From contig NC_014217.1 of assembly GCF_000092925.1 (NCBI RefSeq), positions 3,906,001 to 3,970,000 of the forward strand: DNA of 64,000 nt, given 5' to 3'. The stretch's first letter is position 1; every line of letters starts with the position of its first letter. The notes under the pieces were generated by a model. That model did not search any database, was not told the DNA's origin, and saw nothing but the letters and a program-made list of their open reading frames with translations. Positions 17,338 to 25,732 of this stretch are shown here, one piece after another. Made by a program: the position numbers and the translations under genes. This DNA is from Ancylobacter novellus DSM 506 (GTDB taxonomy: Bacteria; Pseudomonadota; Alphaproteobacteria; Rhizobiales; Xanthobacteraceae).

Positions 17338-18336
17338 ATGGGTCCGCTCTCCGCCACCGCTTTCGAGGCCATCGCCGCCAGGCTGCGCGATTCCAAAGGC
17401 ATGGCGGCCAAGGCCGATATCGGCCTCGCCGTGGCGCGCCTCGGCCTGAGCGGGGCGGATTCGGTTCCGGTGGGCGACGACTGCGCGGCGATCCCGGACG
17501 GCGACGGCTTCCTGCTCTTCGCCATCGAAGGCTTCATGAACGAGTTCGTCGCCGGCGACCCGTGGTTCGCCGGCTGGTGCGGGGTGATGGTCAACCTCTC
17601 CGACATCGCCGCCATGGGCGGCCGGCCGGTCGCCGTGGTCGACGCGGTGTGGGCGAAGGGCGAGGAAGGCGCCGCCCCGGTGCTGGAGGGACTGCGCGCG
17701 GCGTCGGAACGCTTCGGCGTGCCGCTGGTCGGCGGGCACACCAACCTGAAGACCGACCGCGGCCAGCTTTCCGTCGCCGTGCTCGGCCGGGCGAAAAAGC
17801 TGCTGACGAGCTTCGACGCCCGCCCTGGCGAGACGCTGATCGCCGCCATCGATCTGCGCGGGCGCTACCGCGAGCCCTTCTCCAACTGGGAGGCGGCGAC
17901 CGACGCGCCCGCCAGCCGTTTGCGCGGCGACCTCGAAGTGCTGCCGCTCATCGCCGAGGCCGGCCTCTCCCGCGCCGCCAAGGACATCAGCCAGGGCGGG
18001 ATTGTCGGCACGAGCGCCATGCTGGCGGAATGCTCCGGCGTCGGCATCGAGATCGACCTTTCGCGCGTGCCGGCGCCGGAAGGCGTCGACCTCGCGCGCT
18101 GGCTGATGAGCTTCCCGAGCTACGGCTACCTGCTCTCGGCGACGCCCGATGATGTGCCGGCACTCCTCTCACTGTTCGAGGCACGCGGCATCGCAAACGC
18201 GGCCATCGGCAGCGTGACGGCCGACCGCCGCGTCACCGTCGCGAACGGCGCCGCGCGGGAAACCATCTGGGACTTTTCGCAGCGCGCTCTGCTCGGCTGC
18301 GGGCCCGCCGCCGCCAAGGCGGAGGACGCCGCATGA
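17338..18336 (+). CDS. MSMEG_0567/Sll0787 family AIR synthase-related protein
   Basis: 332 residues resembling the PurM/selenophosphate synthetase/HypE superfamily: DSVPVGDDCAAIPDGDG as an N-terminal Gly/Asp-rich ATP-binding segment, NLSDIAAMGGRPVAVVDAVW, and VGGHTNLKTDRGQLSVAVLG. It is probably an ATP-dependent enzyme activating an amide or carbonyl oxygen, but its substrate in Nit1C has not been shown. It starts one base after the stop of the acetyltransferase gene and overlaps the next gene by four bases. Confidence 0.92.
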   Translation: MGPLSATAFEAIAARLRDSKGMAAKADIGLAVARLGLSGADSVPVGDDCAAIPDGDGFLLFAIEGFMNEFVAGDPWFAGWCGVMVNLSDIAAMGGRPVAVVDAVWAKGEEGAAPVLEGLRAASERFGVPLVGGHTNLKTDRGQLSVAVLGRAKKLLTSFDARPGETLIAAIDLRGRYREPFSNWEAATDAPASRLRGDLEVLPLIAEAGLSRAAKDISQGGIVGTSAMLAECSGVGIEIDLSRVPAPEGVDLARWLMSFPSYGYLLSATPDDVPALLSLFEARGIANAAIGSVTADRRVTVANGAARETIWDFSQRALLGCGPAAAKAEDAA

Positions 18337-19490
18337 GCCGCCCGCTGCGCATCGCCATCCTCGCCCATTCCACCAACCCGCGCGGCGGCGTGGTGCATGC
18401 GCTGGAGCTCGGCGACGCGCTCACCCGCCTCGGCCACGAGGCCGTGGTGCATGCGCCCGACCCGAAGGGCGCCGGCTTCTTCCGCCCGAGCCTATGCGCC
18501 ACCTTAAGCGTGCCGGCCTCGCCGGTGGGCGCGGACGTCACCGAGATGGTGCGCATCCGCGCCGGCGACTATATCCGCCATTTCGAGCAGCCGGCGAACC
18601 GCGATTTCGACGTCTTCCATGCGCAGGACGGCATTTCCGGCAATGCGCTGGCGACGCTGAAGCAGCGCGGGCTGATCCCCCGCTTCACCCGCACCGTCCA
18701 CCATGTCGACGCCTTCCGCGATCCCGAGCTGCTCATCCTCCAGCGCCGGGCCATCGTCGAGGCCGACCGGCATTTCGTCGTCAGCCGGCTCTGGCAGGAC
18801 CTGCTCGCCGAGATGTTCGCGCTGGAAGCGACCATCGTCGGCAACGGCGTCGACACCGCCCGCTTCTCGCCGGCCCCCGATGGGCGCGAAGAGGCGCTCA
18901 AAGCCCGCCTCGGCCTCGGCGACGGCCCGGTCGTGCTCAGCGTCGGCGGGGTGGAGGAGCGCAAGAACACCACGCGCATCCTCGAAGCCTTCATCCAGCT
19001 GCGCGCGCTGCATCCCAAGGCGCAGCTGGTCATCGCCGGCGGCGCCTCGGTGCTCGACCATCACCTCTACAGACAAGCCTTCGCCGCCACGCTCGCCGCC
19101 TCTGGCCTGCCGGCCGACGCGGTGATCCGCACCGGCGCCGTGCCGCAGGACGACATGCCCACGCTCTACCGCCTCGCCGACGTGCTCGCCTTCGCCTCGG
19201 TGAAAGAGGGCTTCGGCCTCGTCGCGCTTGAGGCGATGGCCTCGGGCACGCCGGTCGTGGTCTCGCGCATCGCCCCCTTCACCGAGCATATCGGCGAGGA
19301 CGAGGCGGTGTGGTGCGACCCGCTCAACCCGGCCACCATCGCCAATGCGCTCGCCGTCGCGCTCACGCCCGAGCTGCGCGAGCGGCTGGCCGAGATCGGT
19401 CCCCGCACGGCCGCCCGCCACGATTGGGCCGCCACCGCGCGCCGTCATTTAGCCGTCTACCAATCCCTCGCGGAGCCCGCCCATGCTTGA
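18333..19490 (+). CDS. MSMEG_0565 family glycosyltransferase
   Basis: 385 residues, GT-B fold of GT4 type: N-terminal LRIAILAHSTNPRGGVVHALELG, C-terminal SVGGVEERKNTTRILEAF and the donor-binding EGFGLVALEAMASGTPVV near residue 290. It belongs to the Nit1C-associated MSMEG_0565 family, implying that the pathway makes or modifies a glycosylated product. It overlaps the AIR-synthase-like gene by four bases. A long hairpin repeat follows the stop. Confidence 0.92.
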   Translation: MSRPLRIAILAHSTNPRGGVVHALELGDALTRLGHEAVVHAPDPKGAGFFRPSLCATLSVPASPVGADVTEMVRIRAGDYIRHFEQPANRDFDVFHAQDGISGNALATLKQRGLIPRFTRTVHHVDAFRDPELLILQRRAIVEADRHFVVSRLWQDLLAEMFALEATIVGNGVDTARFSPAPDGREEALKARLGLGDGPVVLSVGGVEERKNTTRILEAFIQLRALHPKAQLVIAGGASVLDHHLYRQAFAATLAASGLPADAVIRTGAVPQDDMPTLYRLADVLAFASVKEGFGLVALEAMASGTPVVVSRIAPFTEHIGEDEAVWCDPLNPATIANALAVALTPELRERLAEIGPRTAARHDWAATARRHLAVYQSLAEPAHA

Positions 19491-19506
19491 GAATCGTCAG
19501 AACACC

Positions 19507-19610
19507 CTCATCCTGAGGTGCTCGGGCGGAGCCCGAGCCTCGAAGGATGCTCGTCCCGCGCCCTGCTTCAGCATCCTTCGAGGCTCGCTGCGCTCGCACC
19601 TCAGGATGAG
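19507..19610. repeat. Family C cruciform repeat inside the Nit1C operon
   Basis: Perfect outer arms CTCATCCTGAGGTG / CACCTCAGGATGAG and inner 18-base arms CGAGCCTCGAAGGATGCT / AGCATCCTTCGAGGCTCG. Each half also folds on itself (GCTCGGGCGGAGCCCGAGC). A related copy is at 61234-61349. It separates the glycosyltransferase gene from the small MSMEG_0570 gene and would form a strong mRNA hairpin. Confidence 0.85.
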
Positions 19611-19645
19611 GAGATCTGGGAAGCGACGGGACATGGGCGCGCCCC

Positions 19646-19933
19646 ATGCCTGAGATGCGCTTCACCATTCGCTGGCCGGACGGGCGGTCCGAGAGCTGCT
19701 ACTCGCCCTCGCTGGTCATCAAGGATTACCTGACGCCCGGCGAGAGCTACGACCTCGCCGACTTCGTCGCGAAGAGCCGCGAGGCGCTGAACATCGCCAG
19801 CGCGCGGGTCGAGGAACGCTACGGCTTTCCCTGCTCGCGCGCCATGGGCCAGCTCGCCCGCATCGAGGCAGCGGCACGCACCTACTCCACCGAACCCAAT
19901 CCCCGCGTCGCCGTCGAAGCCTTCGACGAGTGA
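19646..19933 (+). CDS. MSMEG_0570 family nitrogen starvation response protein
   Basis: 95 residues starting MPEMRFTIRWPDGR, matching the small MSMEG_0570 family always found with Nit1C clusters. It carries a conserved block LTPGESYDLADFV and a C-terminal helix with two cysteines well upstream. The function is unknown. ATG 19646 fits the family start; ATG 19655 is a possible alternative. It follows the family C hairpin and precedes the flavoprotein gene by 13 bases. Confidence 0.9.
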   Translation: MPEMRFTIRWPDGRSESCYSPSLVIKDYLTPGESYDLADFVAKSREALNIASARVEERYGFPCSRAMGQLARIEAAARTYSTEPNPRVAVEAFDE

Positions 19934-19946
19934 GGAGCAACCCCGC

Positions 19947-21203
19947 ATGAACGAGAATCGCATCCAGCATTACCCGGTGGTGATCGTCGGCGGCGGTCAG
20001 GCCGGCCTCTCCACCAGCTACCATCTGCGCCAGCAGGGCATCGACCATCTCGTCTTCGAGAAGCACAAGGCGATGCATGCCTGGCAGACCCAGCGCTGGG
20101 ACAATTTCTGCCTGGTGACGCCGAACTGGCAATGCGCCCTGCCGGGCCATCCCTATCAGGGCGACGATCCCGACGGCTTCATGGTCAAGCACGAGATCCT
20201 CGACTACCTCAAAGGCTTCCGCGCCAAGGTCGATCCGCCGATCCGCGAGGGCGTCAGCGTGCGCCGCGTCACCCCGCGTAGCGAGGGCGGCTTCCTCGTC
20301 TCCACCACCTCCGGCGAGGTGAGCGCCGACAATGTGGTGGTGGCGTCGGGTGGCTATCACGAGCCGATCGTGCCGCGCATGGCCGAGCGCCTGCCCGGCC
20401 ATATCGCCCAGATCCATTCGGCCGAATACCGCAACGCCGACCAGTTGCCGGACGGCCCGGTGCTGGTCGTCGGCTCCGGCCAGTCCGGCGCGCAGATCGC
20501 CGAGGATCTGCACCTCGCCGGGCGCAAGGTGGTGCTGGCGGTCGGCCACGCCCCGCGCTGCGCCCGCTTCTATCGCGGCCGCGACGTCGTCACCTGGCTC
20601 GCCGACATGGGCTATTACGAGATGAGCGTCGACCAGCACCCGCTGCGCGAGGGCGTGCGCGACAACACCAACCACTACGTCACCGGCCGCGACGGCGGGC
20701 GCGACATCGACCTGCGGAAGTTCGCCAGCGAGGGCATGGAGCTCTATGGCGTGCTGCGCGACTATGACGGCGCCAGCCTCGTCTTCGACACCAACCTCGC
20801 CAGCGCGCTCGACGACGCCGACAAGACCTATAACAGCATCAACGCCGCCATCGACAAATACATCGCCGAGAACGGGATCGAGGCGCCGCCGCCCTCGGTC
20901 TATGAGCCGGTATGGACGCCCGCGGCCGAGCGTCCGACGCTGGACCTCGCCGCCTCGGGCATCGCCTCCATCGTCTGGTGCATCGGCTTCAAGCCGGATT
21001 TCCGCTGGCTCGACGCGCCCGTCTTCAACGGCGCCGGTCATCCCCAGCACCGGCGCGGCGTGACGGCGCAAGAAGGCGTTTACTTCATCGGCCTACCCTG
21101 GCTGCACACCTGGGGCTCCGGCCGCTTCGGCGCCGTCGGGCGCGATGCCGAGCACATCGTCGCCGACATCGCCGCCCGTTCCTTGAAGGAAAGCGCCGCA
21201 TGA
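19947..21203 (+). CDS. MSMEG_0569 family flavin-dependent oxidoreductase
   Basis: 418 residues with the two dinucleotide folds of flavin monooxygenase-like enzymes: FAD site VVIVGGGQAGLSTSYHL near residue 11 and NADPH site VVGSGQSGAQIAEDL near residue 173. It also has the AHA/LHTWGSGRFGAVGRDAEHI region at the C-terminus. It is the canonical oxidoreductase of Nit1C and probably oxidises the cluster's organic intermediate. The stop overlaps the next ATG (ATGA). Confidence 0.93.
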   Translation: MNENRIQHYPVVIVGGGQAGLSTSYHLRQQGIDHLVFEKHKAMHAWQTQRWDNFCLVTPNWQCALPGHPYQGDDPDGFMVKHEILDYLKGFRAKVDPPIREGVSVRRVTPRSEGGFLVSTTSGEVSADNVVVASGGYHEPIVPRMAERLPGHIAQIHSAEYRNADQLPDGPVLVVGSGQSGAQIAEDLHLAGRKVVLAVGHAPRCARFYRGRDVVTWLADMGYYEMSVDQHPLREGVRDNTNHYVTGRDGGRDIDLRKFASEGMELYGVLRDYDGASLVFDTNLASALDDADKTYNSINAAIDKYIAENGIEAPPPSVYEPVWTPAAERPTLDLAASGIASIVWCIGFKPDFRWLDAPVFNGAGHPQHRRGVTAQEGVYFIGLPWLHTWGSGRFGAVGRDAEHIVADIAARSLKESAA

Positions 21204-22069
21204 ACGTCGCCGTATCCCCCGAGGCGCTGCTGAGCGAAGCGTCCGCGCCCGCGCTGCACGAGATCGTGCTGCTCGGCATGCCGCAGCTCTCATTGAGCGG
21301 CCTGTCGGAGAGCTGGCTGCTGAAGGATCTCGGCCACCGCCACTGGATGCTGCTGGCGCGCCTCGCCGGCCGCGCCGTGCCGGACTTCCGCGATGCCGAC
21401 GGTGCGCCGGTCTATGCCGCCTTCTGCGCGCTGTCGGTGAAGGACGCCGATTTCGCCGCGCTCGGCGAGAACGACCGGCTCACCATCGTCTCCGATATCT
21501 CCCGCGTCTCGCGCACGCAGTCGGCGAGCCGCCACCGGCTCAGCGTGGCGGGGAAGCCGGTCGGCGAGGTCGAGCTGGTCTCCGCCTTCGTGCGGCGCGC
21601 CAGCGGCGGCGGCAACCATACGGTGGCGCGCGTCGCGCTCGACGCCTTCCCCCCGCCGACCGCGCCGCGAACGGACGGCCTCGCCTCGCTTGCCGCCGAA
21701 CTGCGCGCCGGGCGGCGCGAGCGCCATTTCGGCTTCGATCTTCACGCCGCCGAGGCCGAAACCTCCGCCGCCTTCGAGATCGACCCCTGTCCGGCGCAGG
21801 ACTTCAACGGCGCCGGCTTCCTCTATTTCTCCAGCTTCGTCGCCTTCGTCGACCGTGCCGAATGGCATTTCGACGGCCGCCGCGCCGAGCGCGCGACGAC
21901 GCTGGCGCGCGACGTGTTCTTCCATGGCAATGTCGACCCCGGCGAGCGGCTTCGCGTGCGCTGGCTGGCGGCGCGGCGCGGCGAGGGGCGGCTGGTGCAT
22001 CGCTGCCTGCTGGAGCGCGCCGGCGACGGCGCGCGCCTTGCGGAAGCCTTCACGCTGCGCGCGGTGTGA
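21200..22069 (+). CDS. LnmK/Pnap_2097-like biosynthetic protein at the end of Nit1C
   Basis: 289 residues made of two similar hot-dog-like halves (about 15-150 and 160-285). The first half carries LSGLSESWLLKDLGHRHWMLLA, close to the N-terminal domain of LnmK-type bifunctional acyltransferase/decarboxylases. The second half contains FNGAGFLYFSSFVAFVDRAEW. LnmK acts on methylmalonyl units loaded on a carrier protein, but no carrier protein or polyketide synthase is adjacent here, so the reaction is open. The four-base overlap with the flavoprotein gene shows it belongs to the same operon. It is not one of the seven standard Nit1C genes I know. Confidence 0.75.
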   Translation: MNVAVSPEALLSEASAPALHEIVLLGMPQLSLSGLSESWLLKDLGHRHWMLLARLAGRAVPDFRDADGAPVYAAFCALSVKDADFAALGENDRLTIVSDISRVSRTQSASRHRLSVAGKPVGEVELVSAFVRRASGGGNHTVARVALDAFPPPTAPRTDGLASLAAELRAGRRERHFGFDLHAAEAETSAAFEIDPCPAQDFNGAGFLYFSSFVAFVDRAEWHFDGRRAERATTLARDVFFHGNVDPGERLRVRWLAARRGEGRLVHRCLLERAGDGARLAEAFTLRAV

Positions 22070-22150
22070 GGGCGACGGCCGCCGGCGGAGGGCTGTCATG
22101 GCCCTGTGAGACGAGCATGAGATGAGCGTGAGATTCCTGTCGAAAGCCCG

Positions 22151-22179
22151 TTGCATTCGCCGCGCTCATGGGGCATAGA
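22151..22179 (+). promoter_or_regulatory. Sigma-70-type promoter of tRNA-Gly
   Basis: TTGCAT (22151-22156), 17 bases, then CATAGA (22174-22179). The implied transcription start near 22186 is about 48 bases before the tRNA. The -10 box is imperfect. Confidence 0.5.
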
Positions 22180-22233
22180 GACGGCCCGTCCGGGGCCGCG
22201 GCATCAGCCCGCCGGCATACGGACACGGAGCGA

Positions 22234-22308
22234 GCGGGTGTAGCTCAGGGGTAGAGCACAACCTTGCCAAGGTTGGGGTCGTGGGTTCGAATCCCATCGC
22301 CCGCTCCA
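22234..22308 (+). tRNA. tRNA-Gly (anticodon GCC)
   Basis: The full cloverleaf can be drawn. The 7-bp acceptor stem GCGGGTG/CGCCCGC has one G-U pair. The D arm is GCTCAGGGGTAGAGC, the anticodon loop CTTGCCAAG reads GCC, and the T arm has GGTTCGAATCCC. The gene encodes its own CCA (22306-22308) and is followed by a short T-run. Confidence 0.97.
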
Positions 22309-22547
22309 GTTTTTCTCGACAGCATCAGAATATTGCTGGGTGTCCGCGGACACGTTGTGCTTCCGGGCCGGCTCGTCGGGCCGCCGGAGAGTCTGGCGCG
22401 CGCCGGCGCTGCGCCCCTATCAATATCGGACGTCCCGCCGTGACGCTTGATCCGGCCGCTGCAGTCGCGCGGGCGGGATCGGGTCGCGCCAGACGCGGGA
22501 ATTCGCGGCTTCAGGAAGAGCGCACCTTCGTGGAACGCCCCGGCCAG
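22309..22547. other. Intergenic region with a 14-base perfect palindrome
   Basis: No gene is visible between the tRNA and the stop of the ABC permease gene. GTGTCCGCGGACAC (22340-22353) is a perfect palindrome about 30 bases after the tRNA. No T-tract follows, so it is not an obvious terminator. No attachment-site duplicate of the tRNA 3' end is visible in the window. Confidence 0.5.
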
Positions 22548-23429
22548 CTAGCGGCGGCGCTCCAGCGTGGCGAAGAACAGGATGGTGAGGCCCAGCACGA
22601 TCAGCAGCAGCACGAAGGCGGCGGCGGCGCCCTCGTTGAGCGAGAGGCCGAGGAAGGCGCGGCGATAGGCGAAGAAGCTCAACACCTCGGTCGCGTTGCC
22701 CGGCCCGCCCTTGGTGAGGATGTAGGGCAGGTCGTAGGTGCGGAACTCGTTGATGAGCTGGATGATGACGGCAATTGCCGCCACCGGCCGCAGCATCGGC
22801 AGGGTGATGTACCAGAATTGCTGGAGCGGTGTGGCGCCGTCCACCTCCGCGGCCTCGTAGGGGTCGCGCGGCAGCGAGGCGAGGCCGGCGGCGAGGATCA
22901 GCACGACGAAGGAGGTCTGCTGCCAGATGTCGATGGCCGCCATCGTCCACAAGGCGAGGTCCGCATTGCCCAGCCAGTCGATGCGCGGCAGGCCGAGGCT
23001 CTCCATCACCTGGTTGGCGATGCCGAGATTGGGCTGCAGCAGCATGCGCCAGATCAGCGCCACGCTGACCGGCGACATCGCCATCGGAATGGTCAGCACC
23101 GCGAAATAAACCGGCTTCATCGTCACCGTGCGGTTCAGCATCAGCGCGATGCCGAGCCCGACGACGAACTCGCCGAGGACGGTGACGAGCGAATATTTGA
23201 TGGTCAGCCACAGCGCGCTCCAGAACAGCGGATCGGCCATGACGGTGGCGAAGTTCTTCAGCCCGACGAAGGGCTGGAGCATCGGCTTGAGCAGCGTCAG
23301 CGAGGAAAGCGAGATGAGCCCCGCATAGACCAGCGGGAAGCCCATGACGACGGCGAGCGTCAGCAGCCCCGGCGCGGCGAAGGCCCAGCCGGTCCGCCAA
23401 TCCCGATCCGCAAATGCCGGAACGCGCAT
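22548..23429 (-). CDS. Sugar ABC transporter permease, MalF-like (CUT1)
   Basis: 293 residues with about six transmembrane helices and the EAA loop for ATPase contact (YEAAEVDGATPLQQFWYITLP near residues 192-213). It pairs with the MalG-like permease two genes upstream. It is the last gene of the minus-strand transporter operon, 127 bases after the binding-protein gene. CUT1 systems import oligosaccharides, polyols or glycerol-phosphates; the substrate cannot be read from the sequence. Confidence 0.92.
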   Translation of the reverse strand: MRVPAFADRDWRTGWAFAAPGLLTLAVVMGFPLVYAGLISLSSLTLLKPMLQPFVGLKNFATVMADPLFWSALWLTIKYSLVTVLGEFVVGLGIALMLNRTVTMKPVYFAVLTIPMAMSPVSVALIWRMLLQPNLGIANQVMESLGLPRIDWLGNADLALWTMAAIDIWQQTSFVVLILAAGLASLPRDPYEAAEVDGATPLQQFWYITLPMLRPVAAIAVIIQLINEFRTYDLPYILTKGGPGNATEVLSFFAYRRAFLGLSLNEGAAAAFVLLLIVLGLTILFFATLERRR

Positions 23430-23532
23430 GCTCGTCTATCCGTCTCGTCAGGGTCAGAAAAACCGGCGCGCCAAGTCGAGGGGGTAGCTGGCGCGCCGGG
23501 CGGCGGGCACTTCGGGGGAAGCGCCCGCCAAG

Positions 23533-23572
23533 GCGGTCACTTGGTGAGGAGCGCGGTCACTTGGCGAGGAGC
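23533..23572. repeat. 20-base tandem duplication over the 3' end of the binding-protein gene
   Basis: GCGGTCACTTGGTGAGGAGC and GCGGTCACTTGGCGAGGAGC lie head to tail and differ at one base. The right-hand unit covers the last codons and stop of the binding-protein gene; the left-hand unit follows the stop. Confidence 0.7.
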
Positions 23573-24834
23573 TGGGTCAGGCCGTCGGCCGCCGCCTTCA
23601 GCGCGTCCTCGGGCTTGGCCTGGCCGCCGGCCGCCAGCGAGAGCTGGGCGCCCAGCACGTCCTCGTACTGCGCCGAATAGGCGAAGATCGGGAAGGACTT
23701 GCCGGAGGCGACGATGTCGAGGCCGGTCTTGTAGAAGGGGTACTTCTTCAGCACCGCCGCATCCTCGAACACGTCCGAGCGCACCGGCGCATGGCCTTCC
23801 ATCGCGCGGGCGATCGAGACCTTCTTGCCCTGCACCCACTCGATGAACTTCCAGGCCGCGGCCTTGGATTCGTCGGAGGTGTTCTTCGGAATGCCCCAGC
23901 CCCAGCCGCCGCTTTCGCCATGGCCGCCGGGCATGACCGACAGCGCCAGCTTGCCGGCGACTTCCGGGCACTTCTCCTTGCTGTCGAGCTGCGGCAGCAT
24001 CCACCAGTAGGTGACCATGCTGAACGCCTTGCCGGCGCACATCAGGCGCATCGTGTCGTCGAGCGTGGCGGAGAGCGCGCCCTGCTGGGCGCCGTTCTGC
24101 ACGTTGTCGGCGTAGAGCTTGAGCGCGGTCAGCCCCTCCGGGCTGTTCAGCACCACCTTGCGGCCGGCGTCGAGATAGGCGCCGCCGGAGGAGAACAGGT
24201 AGTTGGAGAACTCCATGGCGTTCGGATCGCCGCGCTGCGCCTGCATGGCGGCGCCGACGACGCTGCCGCCGGCCTTGAAGAACTTGGAGAGCGCCACATA
24301 CTCGGCGAGCGTCTTCGGCAGGGCCAGCTCCTTGCCGGTCTTGGCCTTGTAGTCGGCCTTGACCTTGGCGTCATCGAGCAGGTCCGTCCGGTAGATCAGG
24401 CCCATCGAGTAGTTGTACATGGGCAGGATCGGCGTCGCGTCCTTGGTCTGGCCGAGCAGCTCCAGCATGGACGGGATGAAGGGCTTCAGGTCGAAGCCGG
24501 ACTTGGCGATGTAGGGGTTCAGGTTCTCCAGCCAGCCGGCGGTGGGGAACTCGCCGGCCCACAGGAAGTCGACCTCCAACACGTTGTAGTAGCTCTCCGG
24601 CGAGACGAGCTGGGCCACCAGCTTGTCGTGCATGTCGCCATAGCCGATCTTCTCGAACTCGACCTTGATGCCGGTCTCCTTCTCGAATTCCGGCAGCAGC
24701 TTCTCGATGATCTGCGTCTCCGGCACGTCCTCCATCAGGGCGCGCAGCGTGACGTTCTGGGCATGGGCCGAGCCGGCCGTCGCCAGCAGGGTGGCGCCGA
24801 GCAGGGCGGCCTTGAGGCTACACTTCAACTGCAT
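23557..24834 (-). CDS. Extracellular sugar-binding protein (CUT1)
   Basis: 425 residues with a Sec signal peptide (cleavage after SAHA) and the cluster 1 solute-binding fold: VNQ-like beginning VTLRALMEDVPETQIIEKL, then NVLEVDFLWAGEF, and late GGWGWGIPKNTSDES. It captures the substrate in the periplasm for the two permeases. ATG 24834 has AGGAG six bases upstream. An in-frame start ten codons earlier is less likely. The highly expressed gene sits in the middle of its operon, between the two permeases. Confidence 0.93.
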   Translation of the reverse strand: MQLKCSLKAALLGATLLATAGSAHAQNVTLRALMEDVPETQIIEKLLPEFEKETGIKVEFEKIGYGDMHDKLVAQLVSPESYYNVLEVDFLWAGEFPTAGWLENLNPYIAKSGFDLKPFIPSMLELLGQTKDATPILPMYNYSMGLIYRTDLLDDAKVKADYKAKTGKELALPKTLAEYVALSKFFKAGGSVVGAAMQAQRGDPNAMEFSNYLFSSGGAYLDAGRKVVLNSPEGLTALKLYADNVQNGAQQGALSATLDDTMRLMCAGKAFSMVTYWWMLPQLDSKEKCPEVAGKLALSVMPGGHGESGGWGWGIPKNTSDESKAAAWKFIEWVQGKKVSIARAMEGHAPVRSDVFEDAAVLKKYPFYKTGLDIVASGKSFPIFAYSAQYEDVLGAQLSLAAGGQAKPEDALKAAADGLTQLLAK

Positions 24835-24915
24835 CTTATTCTCCTGTTCCTCTGGTACGGGCACTGTTTCGCCCGCTTGTTGGCGCGCGCCCGGCCGGGC
24901 GCGGCGAAATCGACG

Positions 24916-25713
24916 TCACTTCACGCTGCCGAAAGTCAGTCCCTGGACGATGAAGCGCTGGATGAAGCGGGAGGCGATCACCAGCGGCAGCACGGCGAGC
25001 ACCACCCCGGCGGAGACCTTGGCGATCTGCACGCCGTTCGAGGTCTGGAGCGAGGCGAGCGCCACCGGCACGGTGGCGGTCTGCGGACCGCTCAGCACCA
25101 GCGCGAACAGGAACTCGTTCCAGGTCAGGATGAAGCCGAGCACGCCGGCGGCCGCGATGCCCGGCAGCGAGACCGGCAGCACGATCCGCCAGAAGGCGCC
25201 CCAGGCGGTCGCCCCGTCCGTCTGTGCCGCCCATTCGAGATCGACCGGAATGCCCTCGAAGAAGCCCATCAGGATCCAGATGAGGAAGGGCAGGTTCACC
25301 GCCGCGTAGACGATGATCAGGCCGGTCAGCGAATTGGTGAGCCCGACGGTGCGCAGCAGCGCGAAGGCGGGCAGCACGATCGCCACCGGGGGCAGCATCT
25401 GCGTCGCCAGCACGGCGAAGCGCCCGGTCCGCCCGCCGGTCTTGAAGCGGGCGAAGGCATAGCCGGTCATCGCCGCGAAGGGCAGCGCGACCACGACCGA
25501 GCCGAGGGCGACGATCAGGCTGTTGAGATAGGACTGGCCGTAGCGGGTCGAGGTGAACAGCGCGACGTAATTGTCGAGCGTCGCCGCCGGCATCAGCTCC
25601 GGCGAATAGGACAGCGGCTCCGGCAGGAAGCTGGTGCGGACCACCCAGAGGATGGGCAGGAGGATGACGGCGCAGGTCAGAAGCAACCCGAAATGAAGTG
25701 CGACGCGCCGCAT
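24916..25713 (-). CDS. Sugar ABC transporter permease, MalG-like (CUT1)
   Basis: 265 residues, with an N-terminal helix (VALHFGLLLTCAVILLPILWV), about six helices in total, and the EAA loop as EWAAQTDGATAWGAFWRIVLP near residues 158-178. It starts 19 bases after the ATPase gene stop and ends 81 bases before the binding-protein start, all on the minus strand. It forms the membrane channel with the MalF-like partner. Confidence 0.92.
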   Translation of the reverse strand: MRRVALHFGLLLTCAVILLPILWVVRTSFLPEPLSYSPELMPAATLDNYVALFTSTRYGQSYLNSLIVALGSVVVALPFAAMTGYAFARFKTGGRTGRFAVLATQMLPPVAIVLPAFALLRTVGLTNSLTGLIIVYAAVNLPFLIWILMGFFEGIPVDLEWAAQTDGATAWGAFWRIVLPVSLPGIAAAGVLGFILTWNEFLFALVLSGPQTATVPVALASLQTSNGVQIAKVSAGVVLAVLPLVIASRFIQRFIVQGLTFGSVK

Positions 25714-25732
25714 GGCCTCCCCTCCGCTTCGA

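Noticed and set aside
22340..22353. Palindrome after tRNA-Gly as a terminator or integration site
   Set aside because: There is no T-tract behind it, no integrase gene and no duplicated tRNA end in the window.
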